A stretch of DNA of 64,000 nucleotides from JAJDXO01 sp965207535. GTDB lineage: Bacteria > Pseudomonadota > Alphaproteobacteria > Rhodospirillales > UBA2165. How positions within the stretch are numbered: position 1 is the stretch's first letter; each line of letters opens with the position of its first letter. The notes beneath the pieces are model-generated. The model did not search any database. It was given only the letters and a program-made list of their open reading frames with translations, and was not told the DNA's origin. The translations under genes were made by a program, and so were the position numbers. The DNA lies in assembly GCA_965207535.1 (NCBI GenBank), contig CBDBMR010000016.1:186001-250000 (forward strand), in the 5' to 3' direction. Shown here piece by piece: positions 16,931 through 24,004 of this stretch.

Positions 16931-17688
16931 TTGCCGCCCTCCGCCAACTCCCGGAGCAGACGGGCCTGTCCGCTTAGGACATCCGGCGCGCCGGCTTCCC
17001 TTGGGGGGCGGCCCGCGGGCTCCAGCGGGGAGCCCAGGCCGGCCGGCGAGCCGTTCATCACGAAAATGCGGTCGCCGAGGCGAAGCGCCTCCAAGGGGTC
17101 GTGGGTGACCAGCAGCACGGTGCGGTCGGCCAGCAGCCGCACCGCAAGGTCCTGAAGCTTCAGGCGGGTGATCGCATCCAGCGCGGAGAACGGCTCGTCC
17201 ATCAGGACGATGGGCCGGTCCTCCATCAGGGTCCGTACCAGCGCGACCCGCTGACGCATGCCGCCGGAAAGCTCGTCCGGCATCGCGTTCCCGGCCTCGC
17301 CGACGCCCGCCGCTTCGAGCAACGCGTTGGCCCTATCCAGGTCGGCCGCCTCGCCCCTGAGCCGGGCCCCCAGCGTAGCGTTGCCGATCACGTTCAGCCA
17401 GGGCAGCAGGAAGTCCCGCTGCGCCATGTAGGCCACCCGGCCGGCCGTGGCCGAGCCGTCGCCGCATCGCACCGCCGCGCCGTTCCCGCCGGAAATCAAT
17501 CCGGCGATCATCCTGAGCAGGCTCGATTTGCCGACCCCGCTGGGGCCGAGGATGCAGGTCCACCGGCCGGCTTCGAGGACGAGGTTCAGCCCGTCGAAAA
17601 GCGGGCGGGAGCCGTACGCGAAGCGCGCATTGCTCACCTCGATGGAGGGAGCGTCTAAGGTCTGGCCAAGGGTTCCGTTCGTAGGCAC
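16927..17688 (-). CDS. thiZ: ThiZ-type ABC transporter ATP-binding protein
   Basis: A 253-aa ABC ATPase with Walker A GPSGVGKSSLL, signature LSGGMRQRVAL, Walker B IVLMDEPFSALD and the switch His in LLVTHDPLEALRL. It is of the SsuB/TauB/ThiZ group. The first codon is GTG at 17688, only about 10 bp after the 3' edge of the TPP aptamer; the best Shine-Dalgarno candidate (GGAGGG) is part of that aptamer. It is the first gene of the transport operon. Confidence 0.9.
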   Translation of the reverse strand: MPTNGTLGQTLDAPSIEVSNARFAYGSRPLFDGLNLVLEAGRWTCILGPSGVGKSSLLRMIAGLISGGNGAAVRCGDGSATAGRVAYMAQRDFLLPWLNVIGNATLGARLRGEAADLDRANALLEAAGVGEAGNAMPDELSGGMRQRVALVRTLMEDRPIVLMDEPFSALDAITRLKLQDLAVRLLADRTVLLVTHDPLEALRLGDRIFVMNGSPAGLGSPLEPAGRPPREAGAPDVLSGQARLLRELAEGGK

Positions 17689-17696
17689 GGGTCAGC

Positions 17697-17784
17697 TTGT
17701 CCCTCCGCCGGTGCTAACCGGATCAGGTTCTGGGGTCGTCTCGTTGCGAGACCTCTCAGCCGGGATGGCTCCCCCCAGTGACCA
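17697..17784 (-). promoter_or_regulatory. TPP riboswitch (THI element)
   Basis: Read on the minus strand, the conserved THI-box blocks appear in order: GGGGGGAGCC, GGCTGAGAGGT, ACCCCAGAACCTGAT, CCGGTTAGCACCGGCGGAGG and GGAC. The CTGAGA and ACCTGAT cores that contact the pyrimidine and pyrophosphate are intact. It lies directly upstream of the transporter operon, so high TPP should lower expression of the transporter. The 3' aptamer strand includes GGAGGG, 12 bases before the GTG start, which favours control of translation initiation. Confidence 0.95.
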
Positions 17785-18088
17785 GCGCCACTATGCAAAC
17801 GGCGCCGGATTGGTTCAAGCGCTATATTTGGGATGGTGACACCAACTCCCTCTCCCTCCTTTGAGGGAGAGGTGTGCGAAGGCTTTGCGAAGCGGTAGCT
17901 GAGCTTAGCCGTAGCTGGGTGAGGGTGATGCGGAAATCCCCACCCCCTCACCCTAACCCTCTCCCCCTTGAAAAAGGGGGAGAGGGAACTCGATGCGGCG
18001 AGGGAGCACCCGGACCCCATTCCCGATTGCGCAGGCGGCGGCAGATGTTAGTTTTTGCCCGAACCAACCTTTTGGCGGGAGAACGGGA
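17785..18088. repeat. intergenic region with CCCTCTCCC palindromic repeats
   Basis: No gene was seen. About 17845-17880 holds CCCTCTCCCTCCTTTGAGGG, a short stem-loop. About 17935-17995 holds CTCACCCTAACCCTCTCCCC, a TTGAAAAA loop, then GGGGGAGAGGG, a longer stem. Such units are common dispersed repeats in environmental proteobacteria. The left end may hold the promoter of the thi operon and the right end that of the GFA gene. Confidence 0.6.
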
Positions 18089-18499
18089 ATGGCGAATTAT
18101 TCAGGCGGCTGCCTGTGCGGCGCGATCAGGTACGAAGCCAATGGCGAGCCGCTCCGGGCGGCCAACTGTCATTGTGTGGATTGCCGCCGGGCCACGGGAT
18201 CGCAGTTCGCGACCAACGTGTTCTTCGATGTGGACGATTTGGCGGTGGTGAAGGGCGAACCGAAGGCCTACCGGCACACCGCCGACAGCGGAAACGCGAT
18301 GACCAAATGGTTTTGCGCCGAGTGCGGCTCTCAATTGTTCAGCCAGAGCAGCGGAAACACGGCCGTCAAAGGCGTCAAGCTCGGCAGCCTGGACGACGTG
18401 AAGGAAATCAGGCCGGGGATCGACATATTCCTGGACAGCGCCGTGCCGTTTGCCGATCCGCCGGGCTACACCAGCCATTTTGCCCGCGGACCCCAATAA
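18089..18499 (+). CDS. GFA/CENP-V family zinc-binding protein
   Basis: A 136-aa protein of the glutathione-dependent formaldehyde-activating (GFA) fold. The ATG at 18089 follows GGCGGGAGAACGGGA. The zinc ligands are all present: C8 and C10 (GGCLCGAIRYE), C27, C29 and C32 (NCHCVDCRR), and C76 and C79 (FCAECGSQLF). Most GFA proteins have no proven substrate. The stop codon is part of a 14-bp tandem repeat. Confidence 0.9.
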   Translation: MANYSGGCLCGAIRYEANGEPLRAANCHCVDCRRATGSQFATNVFFDVDDLAVVKGEPKAYRHTADSGNAMTKWFCAECGSQLFSQSSGNTAVKGVKLGSLDDVKEIRPGIDIFLDSAVPFADPPGYTSHFARGPQ

Positions 18500-18527
18500 G
18501 CGGACCGCAATAAGTGGACCGCAATAA
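18486..18527. repeat. 14-bp tandem repeat, three copies, over a stop codon
   Basis: Units GCGGACCCCAATAA (18486), GCGGACCGCAATAA (18500) and GTGGACCGCAATAA (18514). The first unit encodes the last codons and TAA stop of the GFA gene. Confidence 0.9.
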
Positions 18528-18542
18528 AGGATCAAGGGCCTG

Positions 18543-19010
18543 ATGCTCTCGCGCAGGGGTTTTCTTCTGGCGGCCGGCGCCGTTTTGGCCGCCGCGGCCG
18601 GCGGGAAGGCGCCCAGGGCGCAGACCTTCGCCAAGTCGAAACTGACCATCGTCACCCGGAAGGGCCGCTTTCCGTTCGACGTCGAGATGGCCGTGACGCC
18701 CCGGCAGCACGCCCGCGGCCTGATGTTCCGGCGAAAGCTCGCGCCCGATGCCGGCATGCTGTTCGACTACAAGGTTCCCCAGCGCATCACCATGTGGATG
18801 AAGAACACCTATATCCCGCTGGACATGCTGTTCATCGGCCCCGGCGGCCGGATCGTCAATATCGCCGAGCGGACGGTGCCCCGGTCCCTGGCCACGATCT
18901 CGTCTGACGGCGATGCGCAAGCCGTCCTGGAGGTCAACGGCGGCACCGCCCGGCGCCTCGGCATTCGGCCCGGCGATATGGTTCTGCATCCCATTTTTTC
19001 GAACGGCTAG
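18543..19010 (+). CDS. DUF192 family protein with Tat-type signal
   Basis: A 155-aa DUF192 protein. The N-terminus has a twin-arginine signal (LSRRGFLLAAGAVLAAAAGG). The conserved DUF192 core follows: VTPRQHARGLMFRRKLAPDA, MLFDY, ITMWMKNTYIPLDMLFIG, and a C-terminal VLEVNGGTARRLGIRPGD. The family's function is unknown; it is a small secreted beta-rich domain. Its TAG stop is followed 12 bp later, in the same reading frame, by the GTG start of the DctP-like gene. Confidence 0.9.
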   Translation: MLSRRGFLLAAGAVLAAAAGGKAPRAQTFAKSKLTIVTRKGRFPFDVEMAVTPRQHARGLMFRRKLAPDAGMLFDYKVPQRITMWMKNTYIPLDMLFIGPGGRIVNIAERTVPRSLATISSDGDAQAVLEVNGGTARRLGIRPGDMVLHPIFSNG

Positions 19011-19022
19011 GCGAACCCGGTT

Positions 19023-19943
19023 GTGAGAAATCCCATCCAGCTTCGTTTCGGCGGCTATGGTCCGCCGACGACCACCCATTCCCGCGGCCTGAAATTCATC
19101 GGCGACAGGCTGGAGCGGCAGTTTCCCGGCGACGTGGAAGTCAAATACGTCTGGAACATCATGGATTTCGGGTATCTCGGCAAGGACACCCTGTGGCTGG
19201 CCGAGCATGGCATCCTGACCATGGTGTACCAGTCGACGAGCTATCTGACGGACCGGGTTCCGGAGCTGGGGTTCGCGGATCTTCCGTTCCTGTTCGGCAC
19301 CAATGAAGAAGCCCGCGCCGCCATGGACGGCGAGCTGGGCGCCTACCTGACGCGCAAGACCGAGGAGCGGATTTCCTATCGCGTCATGGGCTATTTCGAG
19401 AACGGGTTCCGGCACATCTCCAACCGGCTTCGCCCCATCCGGACGCCCGGGGATATGGCCGGAATGAAAATCCGCGTTTTGCCCAGCATGATACATGCCC
19501 GGACGTTCGAGCTGCTCGGCGCGGAGCCGCGCCGCATCGACCTGACCGAGGCCATCCGTGGCGTCGCCGACGGCACCCTGGATGCGCAGGAAAATCCGTT
19601 CGCCAACACGGTGACCTACGGCGTGCCCGAATTCCATCCCTATCACACGGAATCCTCCCATTTCTATTTGTCGCGGGGCCTGTTCGCCAATCGGGACGCG
19701 GTCGACGGGCTGCCCGGCGACATCAGGGATGCGTTTCATGCCGCCGTGGCCGAAGCCGTCCCGTTCCAGCGGGACCTGGCGGTCAAAGAGGAGTTGTCGG
19801 CCAGGAAAAAGATCGAAGCGGCCGGCGGAGAGGTCATCCGGCTGTCCGATGACGAACGCCGAGCATTCCGGGACGCCGTGGCGCCGCTCCATGACGAGGT
19901 CCGGCGGGAACTGGGAGACGAGGTGTTCAACCTCCTCCCTTGA
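19023..19943 (+). CDS. TRAP transporter DctP-like solute-binding protein without signal peptide
   Basis: A 306-aa protein with the DctP fold signatures: GPPTTTHSRGLKFIGDRLER, ELGFADLPFLFGTNEEARAA, GYFENGFRHISNRLRPIRTP, MAGMKIRVLPSMIHARTFEL and VADGTLDAQENPFANTVTYG. No signal peptide precedes the first mature residues (NPIQLRFGGYG), which is unusual for a periplasmic binding protein. No DctQ/DctM membrane genes are nearby. The start is GTG with no clear ribosome-binding site. A diverged copy of its last 16 codons is found at 25409-25456. Confidence 0.82.
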   Translation: MRNPIQLRFGGYGPPTTTHSRGLKFIGDRLERQFPGDVEVKYVWNIMDFGYLGKDTLWLAEHGILTMVYQSTSYLTDRVPELGFADLPFLFGTNEEARAAMDGELGAYLTRKTEERISYRVMGYFENGFRHISNRLRPIRTPGDMAGMKIRVLPSMIHARTFELLGAEPRRIDLTEAIRGVADGTLDAQENPFANTVTYGVPEFHPYHTESSHFYLSRGLFANRDAVDGLPGDIRDAFHAAVAEAVPFQRDLAVKEELSARKKIEAAGGEVIRLSDDERRAFRDAVAPLHDEVRRELGDEVFNLLP

Positions 19944-19949
19944 AAACGC

Positions 19950-20175
19950 CGCCAAAGCGTCATGGCCGGGCCTGGACCCGGCCATCCACGTGTACCGCAG
20001 CCCCCAAAAGCGTGGATGCCCGTGTCAAGCACGGGCATGACGGATTGGTTTGTGCCGTATCTCCACTCGTCATTACCCGGCTTGTCCGGGTAATCCAGAA
20101 CAACGTGGATGCCCCGCCACTTTGCCGACTGGCCGGCAAAGCCGGTCCAGTGGGCCGGGGCATGACGGCTTGCGG
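19950..20175. repeat. dispersed palindromic repeats
   Basis: Back-to-back stem units: GTCATGGCCGGGCCTGGACC, GTGGATGCCCGTGTCAAGCA with CGGGCATGACGG, CGTCATTACCCGGCTTGTCC, and CCGGCAAAGCCGGTCCAGTG with GGCCGGGGCATGACGG. It is the same family as at 3180, 20925 and 25457. No gene is visible. Confidence 0.8.
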
Positions 20176-20180
20176 CAGGC

Positions 20181-20852
20181 CTACCCCGGCCGCTTGACGC
20201 AAACGGTCAGGCCGTCGTCGAGGGGCAGCATGCTGAGCGAAATCCGTTCGTCCCTGCCCAGTTTCTCGTTGAGGGCCTTCAGCGCCGCGGTCGATTTCCG
20301 GTCGTCGCCGGGATCGAGGACCGCCCCGCCCCACAGCATATTGTCCAGGACGATGACGCCGGCCTCCCGGACAAGCGTCAGGGCGGCTTCGAAATAGGCG
20401 TCGTAGTCCTTCTTGTTCGCATCGATGTAGGCGACGTCGAACGCGCCCGCCATTCCTTCGTCGATCAACGCCTGGAGCACATCCTTCGCTTGCCCCGTTC
20501 GAGCGTCGATCTTCCCGCCCACCCCGGCCGCTTCCCAGTGGGGGCGGCCCACATCGGCGTATTCGCCCACCATGTCGATGGTCAGGACCGTCCCGCCGTC
20601 GGGGAGGGCCTCGGCCATCCAAAGGGTGGCGTATCCGGTGAAGGTGCCGACCTCGAGCACCCGTTCGGCCCGGGTCATCCGGCAAATCAGGGCCAGAAGC
20701 TGACCCTGTTCGGGAGCGCACGCCCAGCCCCGTTCGCGCATCTTCCCGGTCGCCTCCCGAAGGGCGCGCGCGTGCCCGCTCTCGCGGAGCGAGACCCGGC
20801 GGATGTATTCGAGCATGGGGGCCGTAACCGGCCGGGTGGCATCTCGGCTCAT
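20181..20852 (-). CDS. SAM-dependent O-methyltransferase (caffeoyl-CoA/catechol OMT-like)
   Basis: A 223-aa methyltransferase of the class I OMT_3 family. The SAM-binding motif I is ERVLEVGTFTGYATLWMAEA; the metal-binding and catalytic motifs are FDVAYIDANKKDYDAYFEAA and VIVLDNMLWGGAV. Members methylate catechol-type hydroxyls with a divalent metal; the substrate here is unknown. The gene is flanked on both sides by dispersed repeats. Confidence 0.9.
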   Translation of the reverse strand: MSRDATRPVTAPMLEYIRRVSLRESGHARALREATGKMRERGWACAPEQGQLLALICRMTRAERVLEVGTFTGYATLWMAEALPDGGTVLTIDMVGEYADVGRPHWEAAGVGGKIDARTGQAKDVLQALIDEGMAGAFDVAYIDANKKDYDAYFEAALTLVREAGVIVLDNMLWGGAVLDPGDDRKSTAALKALNEKLGRDERISLSMLPLDDGLTVCVKRPG

Positions 20853-20924
20853 GCCGGTTGGTTCCTCTTTCTATCCCGGCCGATTTGTCGCCTGCGCGCC
20901 CTCGAAACGCAAGGCAAGGATTTT

Positions 20925-21215
20925 CTGGATGCCCCGCCAAAGCGTCATGGCCGGGCCCCAGACCCGGCCATCCACCCGGTCAATCCCCGGCGGGGAATGA
21001 CCTTTTGTGCCGCCCCAAGACGTGGATGCCCGTGTCAAGCACGGGCATGACGGGTGTTGTTAGAGCCCCTATTCCGTCATACCCCGCTTTATGCGGGGTA
21101 TCCAGAACAACGTGGATGCCCCGAACAAGTCGGGGCATGGCGGCTGGAGTGTGCCCCAAAAGGAGCGCGTCATACCCCGGCGCAAGTCCGGGGTATCCAG
21201 GGTGAGGGGGTTTCG
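20925..21215. repeat. dispersed palindromic repeats
   Basis: Further units of the family: GGATGCCCCGCCAAAGCGTC with GGCCGGGCCCCAGACCCGGC, ACGTGGATGCCCGTGTCAAG, CGTCATACCCCGCTTTATGC and CGTCATACCCCGGCGCAAGT. They fill most of the 500-bp gap between the methyltransferase gene and the left lox-like site; no gene is seen here. Confidence 0.8.
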
Positions 21216-21361
21216 CGGAAAAAAATACCGCGGCCCGATGCTCTTTCGCTTTCGGGACTAACGATGGGTGCCGGGAATGGGGGAAAGTAGCGAAGGCCTG
21301 AGCCAACCGGACCGGAGCAGGCGGCTCGTCGCGTGGCGTCGGCTGTTTGCTCCGGCGCCGG

Positions 21362-21395
21362 ATTACTCGCGATAACTATTGCTATCGCGAGCAAC
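21362..21395 (+). other. lox-like recombination site, left
   Basis: A 34-bp site: arm ATTACTCGCGATA (21362-21374), asymmetric 8-bp spacer ACTATTGC (21375-21382), and arm TATCGCGAGCAAC (21383-21395). The arms match as inverted repeats at 11 of 13 positions. Layout and arm length equal those of loxP (13-8-13). The same site in inverted orientation lies at 22722-22755, on the other side of a Cre-like recombinase gene. Confidence 0.8.
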
Positions 21396-21700
21396 ATTGT
21401 CAACGCCGTACCCGCGCCGGTGGCGAGTCGCATCTGCGGCAAAGCACGGCATTTCGCCTCAAATAGCTGCAACCCGTTGAACTACAGGAACTTTCCGGGA
21501 CCGGCCGGTCCCGTCCATGTCCTGCCGCGGGGACGCCGGACCCGCCGGCGGCGCCGATTATTGCGCTCGATAGCATTTTGTGATTCTACGCCCGTGACGC
21601 CCGCGCGGGCCGGATGCGGCGCATCGCATGCCACCACACCCCGCGCCGGCCGCCCGGTCATTATAACCCGGCAGCCGATTTCGCACACCTCCGGCGCTGT
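21396..21700. other. non-coding part of the lox-flanked segment
   Basis: 305 bp between the left lox-like site and the recombinase stop codon, with no convincing gene. It holds a perfect 16-bp palindrome, GGGACCGGCCGGTCCC (21497-21512). On the minus strand it also holds a TATAAT box (plus-strand ATTATA at 21660-21665) without a good -35 partner. If the segment inverts, this box would read towards the lipoprotein gene. Confidence 0.5.
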
Positions 21701-22684
21701 TCAGGCCCGCCCCTGAATCCTCGCCAGTTGCGCCGCGCCGCTGCGCCGCGCCAACAGCCGCTCGCCGTAGCGGTTGACCATGGCGGTGGACTTCCACCGC
21801 CCGGCATGGAGGATCGCCGGCAGCTCGATGCCGGCGGCGACCATGTCCTGGGCCGCGCCCACCCGGGCGCTGTGCCCTGAGAAACTTTCCACCACCGCCT
21901 CCGGCAGACCCGCCTCCCGCGCCATCGCCTTGAAGATGCGCGGCACCTGGCTCGGGTCGAGCCCCTCGCCGGTCCGCCCGCCCTTGCCGACCGAGCGGAA
22001 CAGCCTTCCCTCGGAGACGCCGCTGCGCTCCAGCCACGCGCGCACCAGCCGCACGGTGTCCGGACCGATCCAGACGATCTCGCCCTCGCCCTCGCCGTCG
22101 GTCTTGGAGCGGCGCAACAGCAGGCTGCCGTCGCCCTGTAATTCTTCAAACAAATCAGTGACTTCCAGTGACGTGAGCTCGGTGCGCCGCAGCATGGCGT
22201 CATAGGCCACGGTGAGCAGCGCCCTGTTGCGGTCGTCGATCAGCCTGCCGCCCGCGGCCTCCAGCAAACGCCGGCGCAGCGGCCAGGTCAGTCCCGCCGC
22301 CTGGTCTTGGCGCCGCCCCTTCCTGCGGTGCATCCGCTTGAGCGCAAGCTGCACGGTTGGGCTTCCGAGGGGTTTCTCCAGCCCCAGCGCCCGCTGCGCG
22401 ATGCCGAGGCTGGTGACGTAACGGCGGACGGTGGCCGGGGCCCTGACCTCCGCCATCGCATCGACGAAGGCGGCGACGGTCTCGGGCGCCGCCGGCAAGA
22501 CCCTCTCTCCGCGTTCGGCGCACCACGCCGCATAGATGCCAAGGTCCGACCGCACGGCCCGTTCGGTGTTGCTCGAGAACGCGCCGTTTGTTGCCTGCAG
22601 GAACCGTTGGAGCCGCGTCGCGAGCGCCGGTGCGCGTTCCGTTCCCGGCTTCTCGCAGGGGTCGAACGGGTGCTCGAGATACAT
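21701..22684 (-). CDS. Cre-like tyrosine recombinase
   Basis: A 327-aa tyrosine recombinase close in pattern to phage P1 Cre. The N-terminal core-binding domain (about 18-125) is followed by a catalytic domain with all active-site residues: R166 (AYDAMLRRTEL), K194 (RRSKTDGEGE), H271 and R274 (FSGHSARVGAAQDMVAAG), W297 (LHAGRWKST) and Y306 (AMVNRYGERL). SGHSARVGAA followed by a DMxxAG segment is nearly the same in Cre. The ATG at 22684 is preferred; longer versions would start inside the right lox-like site. The gene is enclosed by two inverted lox-like sites, one only 37 bp upstream of its start. Confidence 0.93.
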   Translation of the reverse strand: MYLEHPFDPCEKPGTERAPALATRLQRFLQATNGAFSSNTERAVRSDLGIYAAWCAERGERVLPAAPETVAAFVDAMAEVRAPATVRRYVTSLGIAQRALGLEKPLGSPTVQLALKRMHRRKGRRQDQAAGLTWPLRRRLLEAAGGRLIDDRNRALLTVAYDAMLRRTELTSLEVTDLFEELQGDGSLLLRRSKTDGEGEGEIVWIGPDTVRLVRAWLERSGVSEGRLFRSVGKGGRTGEGLDPSQVPRIFKAMAREAGLPEAVVESFSGHSARVGAAQDMVAAGIELPAILHAGRWKSTAMVNRYGERLLARRSGAAQLARIQGRA

Positions 22685-22721
22685 ATGCGCGCCTCCGGTT
22701 CGTCCAATCGCGAGCCCGCAG

Positions 22722-22755
22722 ATTACGCGCGATAGCAATAGTTATCGCGAGCAAA
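22722..22755 (-). other. lox-like recombination site, right (inverted)
   Basis: On the plus strand: arm ATTACGCGCGATA (22722-22734), spacer GCAATAGT (22735-22742), arm TATCGCGAGCAAA (22743-22755). The spacer is the exact reverse complement of the left site's spacer, so the two sites are in opposite orientation. Recombination between them would invert the DNA between them. The site lies where the promoter of the recombinase gene is expected. Confidence 0.8.
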
Positions 22756-23009
22756 AGGGGCGGCGTCGGATGACGCGGGATGTCACGGGCCCTGTCCAAA
22801 GATGCTTTAGGTAAGACTTGGGAGCGGCCTGCGTAACTCACCAATAGTTTTTGTAACTCACCAGGGAAACCGTGGCAGCGCCGAACGCTGACGCGGGCTT
22901 CAAATCCTTAGGGCAATCAACCGAAACCGAACCGGCCAACGGCGGCCCATTGGGGTGAATACGGTCGTCACACACAGATGAGGCCAGAATCCGACAGGAG
23001 AACGGCAAG

Positions 23010-23093
23010 ATGATTCAAGCGATTTTTCGCGGGCGCGTTCCGGCCTCGCGCGCACCGGTGAATCCGGCATCCAGCAGGAGAACCACAAGATGA
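23010..23093 (+). CDS. 27-codon leader ORF coupled to the lipoprotein start
   Basis: ATG at 23010, preceded by AGGAGAACGGCAAG, opens a 27-codon frame whose N-terminus (MIQAIFRGRVPASR) copies that of the following lipoprotein. Its TGA (23091-23093) overlaps the lipoprotein ATG at 23090 as ATGA. The block 22988-23052 is a partial duplication of 23061-23143, including the ribosome-binding site. It could be a coupling leader, or a broken first start of the gene. Confidence 0.5.
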   Translation: MIQAIFRGRVPASRAPVNPASSRRTTR

Positions 23094-23980
23094 TTCAAAC
23101 GGCTTTTCACACGATTTTTCATGGGCGCGTTCCGGCCTCGCGCGGATTGCTGATGTTTGCGGCGGCGGCGATAGCGGTGCTGGCGCTCTCGGGCTGCGTC
23201 GGAGGAGGGGGAGGCGGCTCCGGCGGCCCGGTTGTATCCGGCGGACCGGGCACATTGAGTCCAAGCCTTACGGCCAGGGGGGTAACGGCCACCATAGTCC
23301 ACAACGGCTCTCCCGGGATCGCGATCCGTAAGGGCGGCGCAATCTGGACGCACGAGCCACACCAGGATGTCCTGCTGCCTGCGCCGACCGGCTGGTATAC
23401 TGAAACGAAACAGAATGCCCAAGGTTCTGCGGGAACCGAGTTATTTCAGGCGTTCACAAATATCAACGGGGACAGCGATCCGGACTACCTCGCCTACGGA
23501 TACTGGAGCAGGTCCTTTCCCGACAGCGCAAACGACGTCCAGCCGTTCTACTACGGCAAGATGGCCTATACGGGCAATGTGGGCGGGTTGACCGGTACCG
23601 CGACCTACACGGGCGGCGCCGCGGGCGCATGGCAATCGGCAAACCCGAATGCACCCCACGGGCGTTTCGTAGCGGACATCCAGATGACCGCGGACTTCAA
23701 TCTGGAGAAGATCACGGGACGGATGACCAACATCCGGGAGACGAGAACCATCGGAACGCACACACCCGAATTCAGAGACCCGGGAGTGTGGTCGGCCCCG
23801 ATCTCGGGTAACAGCTTCACGGGAAGCGGCCCCTACGGCGGAATGTATTCCGGGCGCTTCTTCGGGCCGTCCAGCGTGCATCCGACCGGCATCGCCGGAT
23901 GGTTCGAGAACGTAAGGAGCGCTGATAGGAACTCCGCCTACTTTGCGAATTTGAAGGGCGCCTTCGGCGCGGCGAGGTAA
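23090..23980 (+). CDS. TbpB-like surface lipoprotein, predicted Slam cargo
   Basis: A 296-aa lipoprotein. The signal ends in the lipobox LALSGC (acylated Cys36) and is followed by a glycine-rich linker (VGGGGGGSGG), common in surface-exposed lipoproteins. The C-terminal half shows a transferrin-binding-protein-B-type beta-barrel domain: FVADIQMTADFNLEKITGRM, FTGSGPYGGMYSGRFFGPSS, HPTGIAGWFEN and a final LKGAFGAAR. Such proteins bind iron carriers, heme or other ligands on the outer surface. A Slam translocon gene follows after 24 bp. The N-region before the hydrophobic core is unusually long (about 20 residues). Ligand unknown. Confidence 0.85.
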   Translation: MIQTAFHTIFHGRVPASRGLLMFAAAAIAVLALSGCVGGGGGGSGGPVVSGGPGTLSPSLTARGVTATIVHNGSPGIAIRKGGAIWTHEPHQDVLLPAPTGWYTETKQNAQGSAGTELFQAFTNINGDSDPDYLAYGYWSRSFPDSANDVQPFYYGKMAYTGNVGGLTGTATYTGGAAGAWQSANPNAPHGRFVADIQMTADFNLEKITGRMTNIRETRTIGTHTPEFRDPGVWSAPISGNSFTGSGPYGGMYSGRFFGPSSVHPTGIAGWFENVRSADRNSAYFANLKGAFGAAR

Positions 23981-24004
23981 CAGCGGCGGCCGCGGGACCG
24001 CCCG

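Noticed and set aside
21497..21512. The GGGACCGGCCGGTCCC palindrome as the terminator of the recombinase gene
   Set aside because: No T-run follows on the minus strand; it may still be a binding site but cannot be called a terminator.
21701..22684. The recombinase as a prophage or integron integrase
   Set aside because: No phage genes, no gene cassettes or attC sites, and no tRNA target next to it; the sequence and flanking sites fit a Cre/lox-type pair better.
23205..23230. The poly-G tract in the lipoprotein linker as a slippage-type phase switch
   Set aside because: The longest uninterrupted G run is too short (about five to six) for frequent slippage.
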